64,000 nucleotides of DNA from Linanthus parryae (lineage: Eukaryota > Streptophyta > Magnoliopsida > Ericales > Polemoniaceae), in assembly GCA_023055425.1 (NCBI GenBank), contig JALGPY010000001.1:117781057-117845056 (forward strand), written 5' to 3'. This document shows, piece by piece, positions 47,070 through 58,125 of the stretch (its first letter is position 1; each line of letters begins with the position of its first letter). The translations under genes and the position numbers were made by a program. The notes under the pieces are model-generated. The model was not told the DNA's origin, made no database searches, and was given only the letters and a program-made list of their open reading frames with translations.

Positions 47070-49767
47070 TGTAATACCCTGTTTGAAAATATAGGGTCAA
47101 TTGTGAATTTTCTCTATAGTTGAGGGTTGATTATTTAACTTATAAAACTATTTGTGCATTTTGCTTTAGTGTTGGGGGTAAATCTTGAGTTTATGCAAAC
47201 TAGGTGGTATTATTTGTCTTTTACAAAACTTTTAGTATGTAAATACTTGTATTTGTATTTATACTATATGTATTCACCGTATACCTATTGTGTATTTTAT
47301 ATTGTATTTATACTTTTATATAATAATAATAATAATGATGATGATAATAATAATAATAATAAAAAAATATAGTTTGTTTCCCCAAAACTTACTGCAAAAT
47401 TTTTGTTTCCAACATTCTCTCTCTCTCTCTCCCCATGTTCTTCTCTCTCTCTCTCTCTTTCTTCTATTTCTTCTCTTCTTCTCCTCCTTCGGCACCACAC
47501 CCAACATCACCACAGCCACCACCCCCGAGACCAACACCATCACCAAATCACAACCTCCCTCTCCCTCTTCTCCCACTCTCTATCTCTCTTTCTCTCGGTC
47601 ACCAAGCAGCAACAGCAGTATAAGAAGGCAACGTCCAAAGGCCACCACCACCGCCGCTGCCACCGTCGGGAAAAGACCACCACCACCCCTCTATTTTCTC
47701 TTGTCCTCGTCTCTCTCTCCATTACCCTCTCTGTTACGACCCTGAAGCAGGAACGAAGGGTTCAACAGCTGCCTTGACCGGAGAAACAAGAAACGCCGGC
47801 GAGACTCCATTTTCTGGCGGGAGGTTCGAGCAACTCAAACCAAGGCGACACACCCCTCCAAAACAAATAAAATCACCTCCTGGAGGTCCGACCGAGCTTG
47901 AGGAGGCCTCAACCGAGGCCAAGAACAGCCGGAGAAGCCCCGTCGCCCATCAGCGCCGAGCGCCACCGACGGGAAACTCGACCCGCCCTGTTTTTTAACC
48001 GATTTTCGTTGTTCTTGGAGTGGGTATGCTCAAATCTTCTCCTTAGTTGTTTTCAAAAAATGAAATTGTGTCTTTAGGCCTTGAATCCATGTTTTGATCT
48101 GTGAGTATGAGTGTTCATGGTTGGGGAGTTAAATTACAATTTTTTAGAAAGTTTTGGGGGGGAGGGTATTTTGTTGTTTCAGAAACTTAAGGAGGTGCAG
48201 TTGACTTTTCCTAAACCTTTGGGGTACTGGTTACAGTTTACAATTTTGGTTTCATTAATAGTTTTTCTTTAATTTGTTTAAATTATTACTAATAACTATA
48301 TTTTTCATAAATATTTTGTAACAACTATAGAAGATAATATTTTTAAGCTTTGAAATAAGTTACAATTAATGTTTTTTAAGAAATTAATAAAGGGATTGAA
48401 ATATGATAAGATTGTTTGTTTTCATTATTAGAGCAAATAAATTAGTTGATGGTGTGAACTTGTATTCGACGATTTAATAAACGAGGACTATATCGAGTTA
48501 TTTGACGTTTGAAATTGAGGTAAGTTAATATGCCTAGCTTTGCGTGCCTTTTCATTATTTCGTGCATCGCGTGTGCTACTTGTGAAGTACTACTATACAT
48601 GCTTTATTTGAATTACTTACTTGCTTTTGCAAAATTCTACATTGAAAGTATCACATGAGAACTGTCAATCCGAAATAAAGTATCTGAAAGACGCCACTGC
48701 AAGATCATTCTTTTGAAAAATGAGAAATTACCGTTCAAATCACGACTACCATAGCAGGCCTTGATTATCTTGTTCACAGGCCAGAATTCTCAAAAGTACA
48801 GTACCGCTCAATTATTGGTCAAATACATATATCTCTCACAATCTTATACCAAATATTATGAAAAATTGCCACACCGGCTTTAGTTGGAGCTCCTTACTCA
48901 AGTTATCATCTTGAAAGAAAAAGTCGTAATGACATTAAGTGGAAGATTTTGTGCGTGGGTTTGTACCATATGCCTGATACGATACGTTTCTGACAGATTG
49001 TGATTGGTTATGATGTGGTTATGAGGCGTTGTGATGCGAACCTCCTTGTGATTGAGATATGGTTATGGATGTAATTTTTCACATTATGAGAAAGTGATTA
49101 TGGATTGGATATGGTTACTTCCCCGTATCAACTAGTTGGTAAAATGAACTACTGGACTCAATTATCTTATCGCTGAGAAAAGATAATGCTATCTTCTTGA
49201 GATTCAAAGTAATGAGATGTGGAAATATTGCGAAGTAATTTTTTGATAGTGATTCCCCAGGATGGTTCACATCAATGGGTTGGAAATATCAAATTTGAAA
49301 TCATCACGAAGTATGACACAAAAAAATGTTATTCCCACATATATCTGATATTTATTGAGCAACGAACTTGTTATTCCTGTCATGTGCCTCATAATCTGTT
49401 TACTTGCTATGGATGTTAACTTACTCAGCCGTTTGTTGATCATTTTCTTTAAAAAATGCGTCGACTTTTGAAAACTGCAAGTTATCAATCAAGTTGGGGG
49501 AAACGTTCACGACACATCTGGATAGGGAGGCTTGCTGACTAGGATATCACCTAGTAATTTCATTTCACCGAATAAATGTAATGTCATTTTGCAAACACTG
49601 TTAACTGTGATCTTGATCTTGTAATAAAATATGTTTTGAATTGTCGATGGTTGTACTAACTGTGAATCGGCAATCCTTATCCGTTCCCAATGGGGTTCAT
49701 CACCTCGGGCGGAGGCATCTTTCCAAATGTACGGTTCGGCCGGCCGTGCGATTTTGGGGGTGTTGCA
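47070..49767 (+). mobile_element. LTR-like unit, probably a solo LTR of a related Ty3-type family
   Basis: It begins TGTAATACCC at 47070 and ends near GGGGTGTTGCA at 49767, in the opposite orientation to the surrounding element. It shares the layout of its LTRs: a CT-rich and CCACCA-rich segment (about 47410-47960) and a 'GAGGTAAGTTAATATGCCTAGC' like block at 48519 that has a counterpart on the minus strand at about 60740-60780. Flanks CCCGA and CCCAG match only partly, so the right border is uncertain. A TAA/TGA microsatellite lies at 47321-47369. Confidence 0.5.
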
Positions 49768-50439
49768 CCCAGAGTCTCCCATAGTCCAAATATGATACTC
49801 TCCTTAGAATTATCATAAGAGTCATATAGCTTATCAACATCATTATCGAACAAACATACCCATATGGTTTTTGTGAGCTGTCTATTCATGTTGAATCTTC
49901 CTAGTGTAGTATCATAATCCTTTGTTAATCGTATTTCTTAGTCATCACCTATGGTCTCAAAAAATAAAATGCACAATTATCAGTTTAAGTGTCACATACA
50001 AAGTGACATCTATCACACAAAGATCAAAGAATGCAACATATAAAACTTCTCATTCATACACATGCAACTCATCTTCTCAAATTTATCAGTATATCAACCG
50101 CAATCCGTAATCTAGTCCCATATTTCATAATTTTTATTCTCTACCATCGGAGTAACACTTGTTTTTGATACTCATATAACATGTCTCCTCAGATAGGACA
50201 ATACACGAATCTTAATACATACTTCTCATTGCCTATCACATAAATAACATTCGTCAATCGATATATCAAGAATGAATGTCTCAAGTCAAACCAAATAACA
50301 GACAGTATCAAGGGATGAGGGTGGGTGTGACTAGCACTTAGGCTACCCATAACCCGATCGACTTTTCCAATTTCATTATCTTGCCATATGTCAATTTTAA
50401 GTTGCCCTACAGGTTTTTAACCCCTTTATTAGATTGCCT
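49768..50439 (-). other. Interior of the long-LTR element, part 4 (5' leader)
   Basis: This segment follows the primer-binding site on the minus strand, where leader and gag would be expected, but no gag frame is present. Confidence 0.45.
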
Positions 50440-50451
50440 GCTCTGATACCA
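50440..50451 (-). other. Primer-binding site, initiator Met tRNA type
   Basis: On the minus strand the LTR end ...TTACA is followed after two bases by TGGTATCAGAGC, the complement of the 3' end of plant initiator methionine tRNA. It fixes the direction of the long-LTR element and identifies the 50454-62591 LTR as its 5' LTR. Confidence 0.85.
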
Positions 50452-51078
50452 CCTGTAACAACCCTTGATTTTCAAGCTTTCTTTTCCGGACCTGAGAGCC
50501 CATGAGGGTGCTACTCATAATGAAATGACGGAAATCGAGAACATACACTACCTTAGTTAAATATTACATGCTTTAAAACAGTCTCACATTGTCTTAAACA
50601 TTATTAAAATATATCCAAATTGTCTAGAGTTCAACTTTACTAAGAGTGCGGGTAAATACTAGATGAGACTGCGTTTTCCCCTCCTATGTCAAGCCTTCTT
50701 TGTCTAGACCTGCAGTGGGGGAAAAATAGGAACTGCAGTTTTTCTAAAGTCAGCAATGAAATAATGGGTAAGTAAACACCCAATCTTGTAAACAGATTAT
50801 GAAGCATATTTTTCCTCAAAAACAATCATAAAGGAGAATGAACAGTAACTAAATATATTCTTGAAGAATAAAGTATGAATACTGGTAACACATATGAAAT
50901 TCTCTTCTTTTACCTTTCATCTCAAACTTCATCTTATATCTCAAATGGGGAATATCATTCACACTCTATCTCTTCTTTCATTTCATAAAAATATATTCTC
51001 AAAGAACGTCATATTATTAACTTGTTGATAAGGGGGAAGATCTTCTTTCATTAAGCTACCAAGACCTTAAGTGCCGGA

Positions 51079-52502
51079 TGTAGGGCTTTGATTCATGGAT
51101 GCGCAACGGAAACAATAATTAACCATGTAAAACCCTCCAAGTATCACAAGTCAAGATACATAACGACGGTAAAGGAAGAAATCAATAAACACACCTTAGG
51201 GTTCTCCTTTGATGACTTCAAACGCGAAATGTGTCACGTTCTCTATAGTTGATCCACGTCTAGAGTTGATTTCTAGATCTCCCACTCCTTGGTGCTAGCC
51301 CGGAAAGAGGAAGAGGAAGAAGAATCACGCAAAACGAGACCAAACTAAGGAGGTTCGGCCTCCTTGGGGCCGACCGGGACGGGCGGCGGCAAAGGGGGGC
51401 GGCGTGCTCCTCTCTGCTTGCTTGCTCTCTCCTTTTTGTTCTCTCCCACTCAAGTTATGATCTAATGAATCATAAGTGTAGGAAGGAAGGAACGAGTGTC
51501 CTTTATATAGTCCAACAAATCCTTGCCAACTACCTAAAGGACTTATTCTAGTCCTACTAGAATTCAATTTAGTCCCTTCCTTGCAAATTAGTCTCTACTA
51601 AGTTTGCAAGGTTTTGCAAAGTGATCCTTCTAATTAATTAATCCAATTAATTAATTCCCAAATCTAGTTCAACTCTATCTAGCGTGTGACCCCATAGGTT
51701 CTATTTAGTTGGTAGCAACGATTTGCTAATATGGAGCGGTTTGTAGCAAAACATCCATTCTAGCCAACTAATAGAATAGTCATCTTGACAACCTTTGTAC
51801 AAGTAATTGTCTCATCCCTTTGTCTCTATATCCGGATTGGACACGAGACATACAAGTCACACTCGTATATCCAATCCACAGTTTCTCGATCCATGGGAAT
51901 AGCCTTATTCGTGCAAATAACATCAATATCTCATATTGATTTATTTGAGTCTGGCCAGACATTCTATAAGCACTATCCCTCGAGTGGCCTAGGATATTTT
52001 CTCCCGTGATGTGGGAGGGACAAATTCTATCTACGTCCACTACGATCTCTAAGCTTGCTTCTTATTGTATTCGGTACACGCCTTTATAACTACCCAGTTA
52101 CGGTGTAGCGTTTAACGCTACCAAAATCACAATAATCCACAACTAGAATATCTAGTGACTTCAAGTCTAAGGATGACAATACCATTGCACCGCGAGAAGC
52201 GCTTGTGACTCAACATAACGTGTATGTAGCCTTCTCGGAGATGGGTCAATCCAGTGCGTCATTACCCTTAATGCACACCTATGTGTTGGATCATGATATC
52301 TCCATATCAATCCAACCCCATACTAGTCTATAGATGATTGTCCCATTAATCATTTTACTGGACTAGGGATATTTAAGATAAACAACACAATTGTAAATCT
52401 AAGGACTTCATTATATTAAATATCCAATAAACAATAAATGAATTTCTAGCCACAAATAAATTCATACTAAACTAGATTGCCTCTAGGGCATCTATTCCAA
52501 CA
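51079..52502 (-). repeat. 3' LTR of copia element 2
   Basis: Written on the plus strand it runs TGTAGGGCTTTG ... ATTCCAACA. Length 1424 bp, the same as the 5' LTR after removing its insert. Differences from the 5' LTR are concentrated in the first few hundred bases near 51100-51350. Confidence 0.9.
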
Positions 52503-52516
52503 GTCTCCCACTTGCA
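52503..52516 (-). other. Polypurine tract of copia element 2
   Basis: Minus-strand TGCAAGTGGGAGAC lies immediately before the LTR start TGTTGGAATAG and is the same as in copia element 1. Confidence 0.75.
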
Positions 52517-54402
52517 CTAGAGCCAATCTGGCGCATCTCGTATGCCCATACTCCTAGTGTGCCCTTCATGCTTCCACTGCGTGAGCGGCTTTGTAAGAGG
52601 GTCTGACAGATTCTCATCTGTAGAAATCTTGCATATCCGAACGTCTCCTCTATCGATAATATCTCGAATCAGATGAAACTTCCTGAGTAGGTGCTTGGAT
52701 TTCTGGTGTGACCTGGGTTCCTTTGATTGTGCGATCTCCCCAAGGTTGTCACCGTACAACTCAACTGGATCCGCAATGCTAGGAACCACACCAAGTTCAG
52801 AAACAAATTTTCTGATCCAAACAGCTTCCTTTGCTGCGCCATTTGCAGCAATGTACTCAGCCTCTGTTGTAGAATCAGCCATCGTCTCTTGCTTGGAACT
52901 CTTCCAGCTCACCGCTGCTCCATTCAGGCAAAACACATATCCCGACTGTGATCTAAAGTCATCTCTGTCGGTTTGGAAGCTTGCATCAGTGTAACTTACA
53001 CGCAACCCTTCCTCACCGCCAAATATCAAGAAAGCATCGTTAGTTCTTCTCAAGTACTTTAGGATGTTCTTGACTGCAATCCATTGACTCTCACCTGGAT
53101 TGGATTGGTATCTGCTTGTCATACTCAAGGCATATGACACATCTGGTCTAGTACATAACATGGCGTACATGATAGATCCTATGGCCGAGGCATAGGGAAT
53201 TCTACTCATGCGTTCCTTCTCAATCTCATTGGAAGGACAACCACTCTTCGAAAGAGTGATTCCATGTGACATGGGCAAGAATCCCTTCTTGGAATCTTGC
53301 ATGTTGAACCGTTTCAACACTTTGTCAATATATGTACTTTGACTTAGGCCTAGAAGTCTCTTAGATCTATCTCTATAGACTTTTATACCGAGTATATAGG
53401 TTGCTTCCCCTAAGTCCTTCATTGAGAAACACTTCCCTAGCCAATCTTTAACAGACTGCAGCATGGGAACGTCGTTTCCAATGAGTAGTATGTCATCCAC
53501 ATACAAGACCAGAAAAGCACCTTCTTGTAGACACAAGACTCATCTCCGTTTCTGATGAAGCCAAACTCTTTGACTACTTCATCAAAACGTCGGTTCCAAC
53601 TCCTAGAAGCTTGCTTCAATCCATAAATGGATCGTTGCAGTTTACAGACTTTGTTGGCTTGCTTTGGATCCTCAAAACCCTCTGGCTGTATCATATCCAC
53701 GTCCTCGAGGAGATTCCCATAAAGGAATGCTGTTTTGACATCCATCTGCCAAATCTCATAGTCGTGGTATGCTGCAATCGCAAGTAGGATTCGGATGGAT
53801 TTGGTCATAGAGACTGGTGAAAAGGTTTCATCATAGTCAATACCATGAATCTGTCTGAATCCTTTAGCCACCAATCGGCCCTTATAGGTAATCACATTAC
53901 CATCCATGTCGATCTTCTTCTTGAAGACCCACTTGCACCCTATGGGCCGCGCCCCTTCGGGTGGTTCCACCAAAGTCCATACTTTGTTGGTGTACATGGA
54001 TTCCATCTCGGATCGCATGGCTTCTAGCCACTTCTGAGAGTCTGGGCCCTTCATGGCCTCTTCATAGGTAGTAGGCTCATCATCTATGAGCATCGTGTCA
54101 CCGGAATCGGTCACGAGAAGTCCATACCTCTCGGGAACCTGGCGCATTCTACTAGATCTACGAAGCTCTTGTGTTACCTGAACAGGCTGCTCCACAACCG
54201 CTTGTGGTTCCTGATCATGTTCCATAATCGGTTCAGTGATTTGTGGTTCTTGAACCTCTTCAAGTTCTACAATCCTCCCACTTGCTTCTTTAGAGACAAA
54301 CTCTCTTTTTAGAAACACGCCGGTCCGGGCAACAAACACTTTGTTCTCGGTTGGATTGTAGAAGTAGTAACCCTTAGTTTCCTTAGGGTACCCCACAAAT
54401 TT
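52517..54402 (-). pseudogene. copia element 2 reverse transcriptase and RNase H
   Basis: The frame runs from the TGA at 54403 through the integrase tail ('FVGYPKETKGYYFYNP' region) into RT ('GCKWVFKKKIDMDGN', 'QMDVKTAFLYGNLLED') to about 53530. A deletion of about 16 bp, judged against copia element 1, then shifts the frame just before the YVDD box. RT ('VLYVDDILLIGND') and RNase H continue in the new frame to the stop at 52517. In RNase H the usual YCDNSGAIA reads YGDNLGEIA, three changes close to a catalytic Asp. Confidence 0.9.
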
Positions 54403-55545
54403 TCACTTATCCGATTTTGGCCCTAGCTTGTCTGATTGTAAACGTTTTACATAGAAATCGCAGCCCCAAACCCTCATGAACGACAGTGTGGGACACCTCC
54501 CACTCCACATCTCATATGGTGTCTTCATGACTGATTTAGATGGAACACGGTTAATGGTGAAAGTTGCACTCAATAGAGTGTGGCCCCAAAATGATAATGG
54601 AAGATCGGTTTGACACATCATAGACCAAACCATATCCAATAGGGTTCGATTCCTCCTCTCAGACACGCCATTACATTGTGGCATTCCGGGTGGAGTGAGT
54701 TGGGACACGATCCCACACTCTCTAAGATAGTCGTCAAACTCTTGGCTTAAGTATTCTCCTCCACGATCCGATCGTAGAGCCTTGATACTTTTTCCAAGTT
54801 GCTTCTCTACTTCATTCTTGAATTCTTTGAACACTTCAAAGGATTCGGATTTGGCCCTCATGAGGTACACAAATCCATATCTACTGTAGTCATCAGTAAA
54901 TGTAATGAAGTAGACGTAACCACCCCTGGCAGGCGTGGCAAATGCCCCACACACATCAGTATGTATGAGCGCCAATTGCTCACTATTCCTATCACCTTTC
55001 TTATTGAAAGGGGACTTTGTCATTTTTCCCAATAAACAAGCCTCACATGTCTCATATGATTCGAAATCAAATGAGTCTAGCAGTCCATCCTTATGGAGCC
55101 TAGATACACGTTTCTCGTTTATGTGGCCTAAACGACAGTGCCATAACTAAGCAGGATTTAAATCATTTATTTTAATCCGCTTGGTATTAATGTTGTAGAC
55201 AGGATTGCTTAGATCAAGGACATACAGTCCATTAAATAATTGCGCACTAAAATAGTGAATATTATTCAAATAAAAGGAACAACAATTGTTCTTTATTGAA
55301 AAAATAAAACCATCCTTGTCCAAAAAAGAAATAGAAATAATGTTTCTGCTCATAGCATGCACAAAATAACAGTTATTTAATTCTAAAACTAATCCTGAAG
55401 GTAGAGATAGCTCACACACGCCCACGGCTAAAGCAGCAACTTTTGCTCCATTCCCAACGCGCAGATCTATCTCCCCTTTAGCCAATCTTCTACTTCTCTT
55501 TAGATCATGCACATTTCGACAAATGTGAGATCCACATCCAGTATC
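54403..55545 (-). pseudogene. copia element 2 protease and integrase
   Basis: After a TAA at 55546-55548 the frame opens with the protease motif DTGCGSHIC and runs to a TAG at 55147. It then continues with the integrase zinc-binding region ('LWHCRLGH' ... 'CEACLLGKM') and the DDE core: HTDVCGAF, LRSDRGGEY and the Glu of SERRNRTLLDMV. It ends at a TGA at 54403, after which the same frame continues into RT. All stops lie in a single frame, so they are point mutations of one gag-pol ORF. Confidence 0.9.
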
Positions 55546-56541
55546 TTATACCCATGATGTGGAGACAGTTAAATTGACATCTACAACAAAAATACCTGGT
55601 GGTGGTGGAATCACTATTCCAAGCCTCTTGTCCTCCAGATATTTTAGGCAGTTCCTCCTCCAGTGTCCAGGGTGACTCCAGTAGTGGCACTCACCTTTAG
55701 TCACACCTTTGGCAATGCCACCAACAGGCTTAAGGGCAGATTCCTTGGACTTGGCAACTGACTTGACTTTGCCCTTGGATGATGAGGCAAACCTTTTACC
55801 CTTTTCTTTCTGCACCATCATAATGGCCTTTCCCTTACCCTTGTTGATGCTCTGTTCAGCTGTCCTCAACATATTGAGTAAATCAGGCAGTGGTTTCACG
55901 CTCTCGTTCATGTTATAGTTCATGATGAACTGTCCATAACTCTCGGGCAACGATAGCAACACGAGATCGGTTGCCAACTCTTGGCCGACCGTGAACCCAA
56001 TCCGGGCGAGATTCTCCAAGTACCCGATCATACGGAGTACATGGGGTCCCACCGGGTTCCCTTATGCCAGATGACACTTGAACATTGCCTTAGAGACCTC
56101 ATACCTCTCTACCCTTGCCTACTCTTGGAAGAGCTGCTTTAGATGCTCAATCATATCGACAACATTCATGTTTTCGTGTTGCTTCTGAAGCTCAAAAGTC
56201 ATGGTGCATAGCATAAGGCAGGCCGCATCATTAGCGTCATCAACACGCTTTTGATACGCCTTTAGGGCTGCAGGTGTTTGGTTCTCTGGACCTTCTGGAA
56301 CATGCTCATCTATTGCGTACAGTTTCTTCTCTTGCTTGAGAACAATTCTCAAGTTTCTGTACCAATCAAGAAAGTTGGTTCCAGAGAGCTTGTCCTTCTC
56401 AAGGACAGATCGTAGGGAATGTTGTGAACTCGATGAGTTGTTTGCAATTTGGAATTCTACAAAAGGAAAATACGCAAGTTTTAGTATTTGTGAATTTTTG
56501 ACTATATTCAATAATGGTAGTTTATCAAATATAGCTCCCAC
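55546..56541 (-). pseudogene. copia element 2 gag
   Basis: The frame holds a capsid-like UBN2-type domain ('LSGTNFLDWYRNLRIVLKQEKKL', 'CLMLCTMTFELQKQ') up to TAG and TAA stops in the 56053-56121 stretch. It then continues ('SLPESYGQFIMNYNMNE') to a nucleocapsid region. The zinc knuckle reads CHYWSHPGHWRRNC: the second Cys of CX2CX4HX4C is Trp. The natural start codon is uncertain; the first 30 or so residues from 56541 do not look gag-like. Confidence 0.85.
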
Positions 56542-58110
56542 TATTTTTCTACGGATTAATAACCCTCAAGATATTAATGCGGAAAATATCCTTATATTTT
56601 CTAGTGGGCCAAGATCCATGTTTCATCTCCTTATGAGCTTGCTTTGGCAAGTCACCCATAATTTGACTACTTTAGGTAGGAACAATTCCAATTGCATCTC
56701 TTATGCAACTCTTGGTTCAATTGGGCAAATAACTCCTTATTTATCCATCCATATGGATAATCCCAATTGATTGTCTCTAGGTTTCTTAATCACATTAATA
56801 GCCTAGTTGTGTTCAACCTCTTATTTAAACATTTGCACATTACTAGCTTGTGCCATCGCATTCCATCATTATGAACCAAGTCGCCATGCTTTGGCATGCA
56901 CGAACTTGATAAATCATGATGATAATGAGTGTTTAAATAACGAGAGAAGGCAAGAACACAATATTTGAATTTTGAGGGATTATAAATTCAATTTTAATTG
57001 TTTTGTTGATCATTATCAACTAATCTATCTATTTGAGTTTGGGCACAAGTCCAAATAATAGATCCGGGTTGTCTAATTATCTTATTATCCTAATTGCATG
57101 CATCATCCATACATCAACCACAAAATAATAAGACAATAAAGTAAACAACCACAAAACATAAATAAAACGTGATGTGGATATGGCGTTTTCTAGACTAAGA
57201 TAATTCCAAGCCAATGGAATTATCTATGAACCCTAAAAGCAAACACATCTCCATGCGTCTTGAATTTTTGGTCCATCCTTCATAGTCATGTGGAATGCTC
57301 CATGCTCCATGCTCCATCTTTTGTGGCTCCTTTTGGCTTTGGGCTTCTTTTCTTCAATCTTGGCTAACAATCTACTCTATCTAGCACTAGCTAACAACTA
57401 TACTAAATAAAAAAAATCTCACAAGTTGAGAAAAAAAAATGGCTCACGGGCCATAAAACCCTAATTAATTATTACAATTAATTGATCAGCTCGCAGGCCG
57501 TAAACCAAACCACAAAATTAAACATCCACAACAAACCACATCCTAAGGCCATATCCAATCACCATGTGAATTGCATATAAACAGTTAAAATCCAATTTTA
57601 ACGCGCTTGGTCAATTTTAATTGATTTTAGAATATTCTAGGGTTAAAACGGTCCATTGGACCGAACAATCCAATTGCTTGGGCCCAAAAAGTGAACCGCA
57701 AGGCCCTAGGGGCGGCTGGCCCCTAGCCTACGCTGCCTAGGGCTTCCCCGGCCCCTAGGGCGGCCTAGATTGGGTGGCAAGCAAGAGGGGCGGTCCCTTT
57801 AGGGGAGGCGAACCTCTTAGGGAGTTGTTTCCAAAACAACTCCCTTGCTTGGTGCCCAAGTTTGGTTGTTTTCTTGTTTTGGAAGAACTCCTTCTTCCCC
57901 AAGCATGCCCAAACCCTAGATATAAGATCCTAAAATTTCTCAAACTCACTAATTCATGCATCCAATGCAAAAACTAGATCTTGTTATGATTGATTATTGA
58001 CAAATTGCATCCCATGCTTGATTTGTCTTGTTTTACGCGATAAACAACAATTTTAAGGTGTAAAACTATCAAAACGTAACACATAAACCACGTTTATGCT
58101 CTACGACATG
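56542..58110 (-). other. 5' leader of copia element 2
   Basis: The stretch between primer-binding site and gag has no protein-like frame. A GC-rich patch with repeated 'cccctaggg'-type motifs lies at about 57690-57780. Confidence 0.5.
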
Positions 58111-58124
58111 TGGCTCTGATACCA
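58111..58124 (-). other. Primer-binding site of copia element 2
   Basis: Minus-strand TGGTATCAGAGCCA follows the 5' LTR end (...CCCTACA plus one base) and matches the initiator Met tRNA 3' end over 14 bases. Confidence 0.9.
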
Positions 58125-58125
58125 C

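Noticed and set aside
47290..47777. Ser/Thr/Pro-rich ORFs of 120-150 codons
   Set aside because: They span a TAA microsatellite and CT/CCA-rich runs inside an LTR-like unit, with no domain content.
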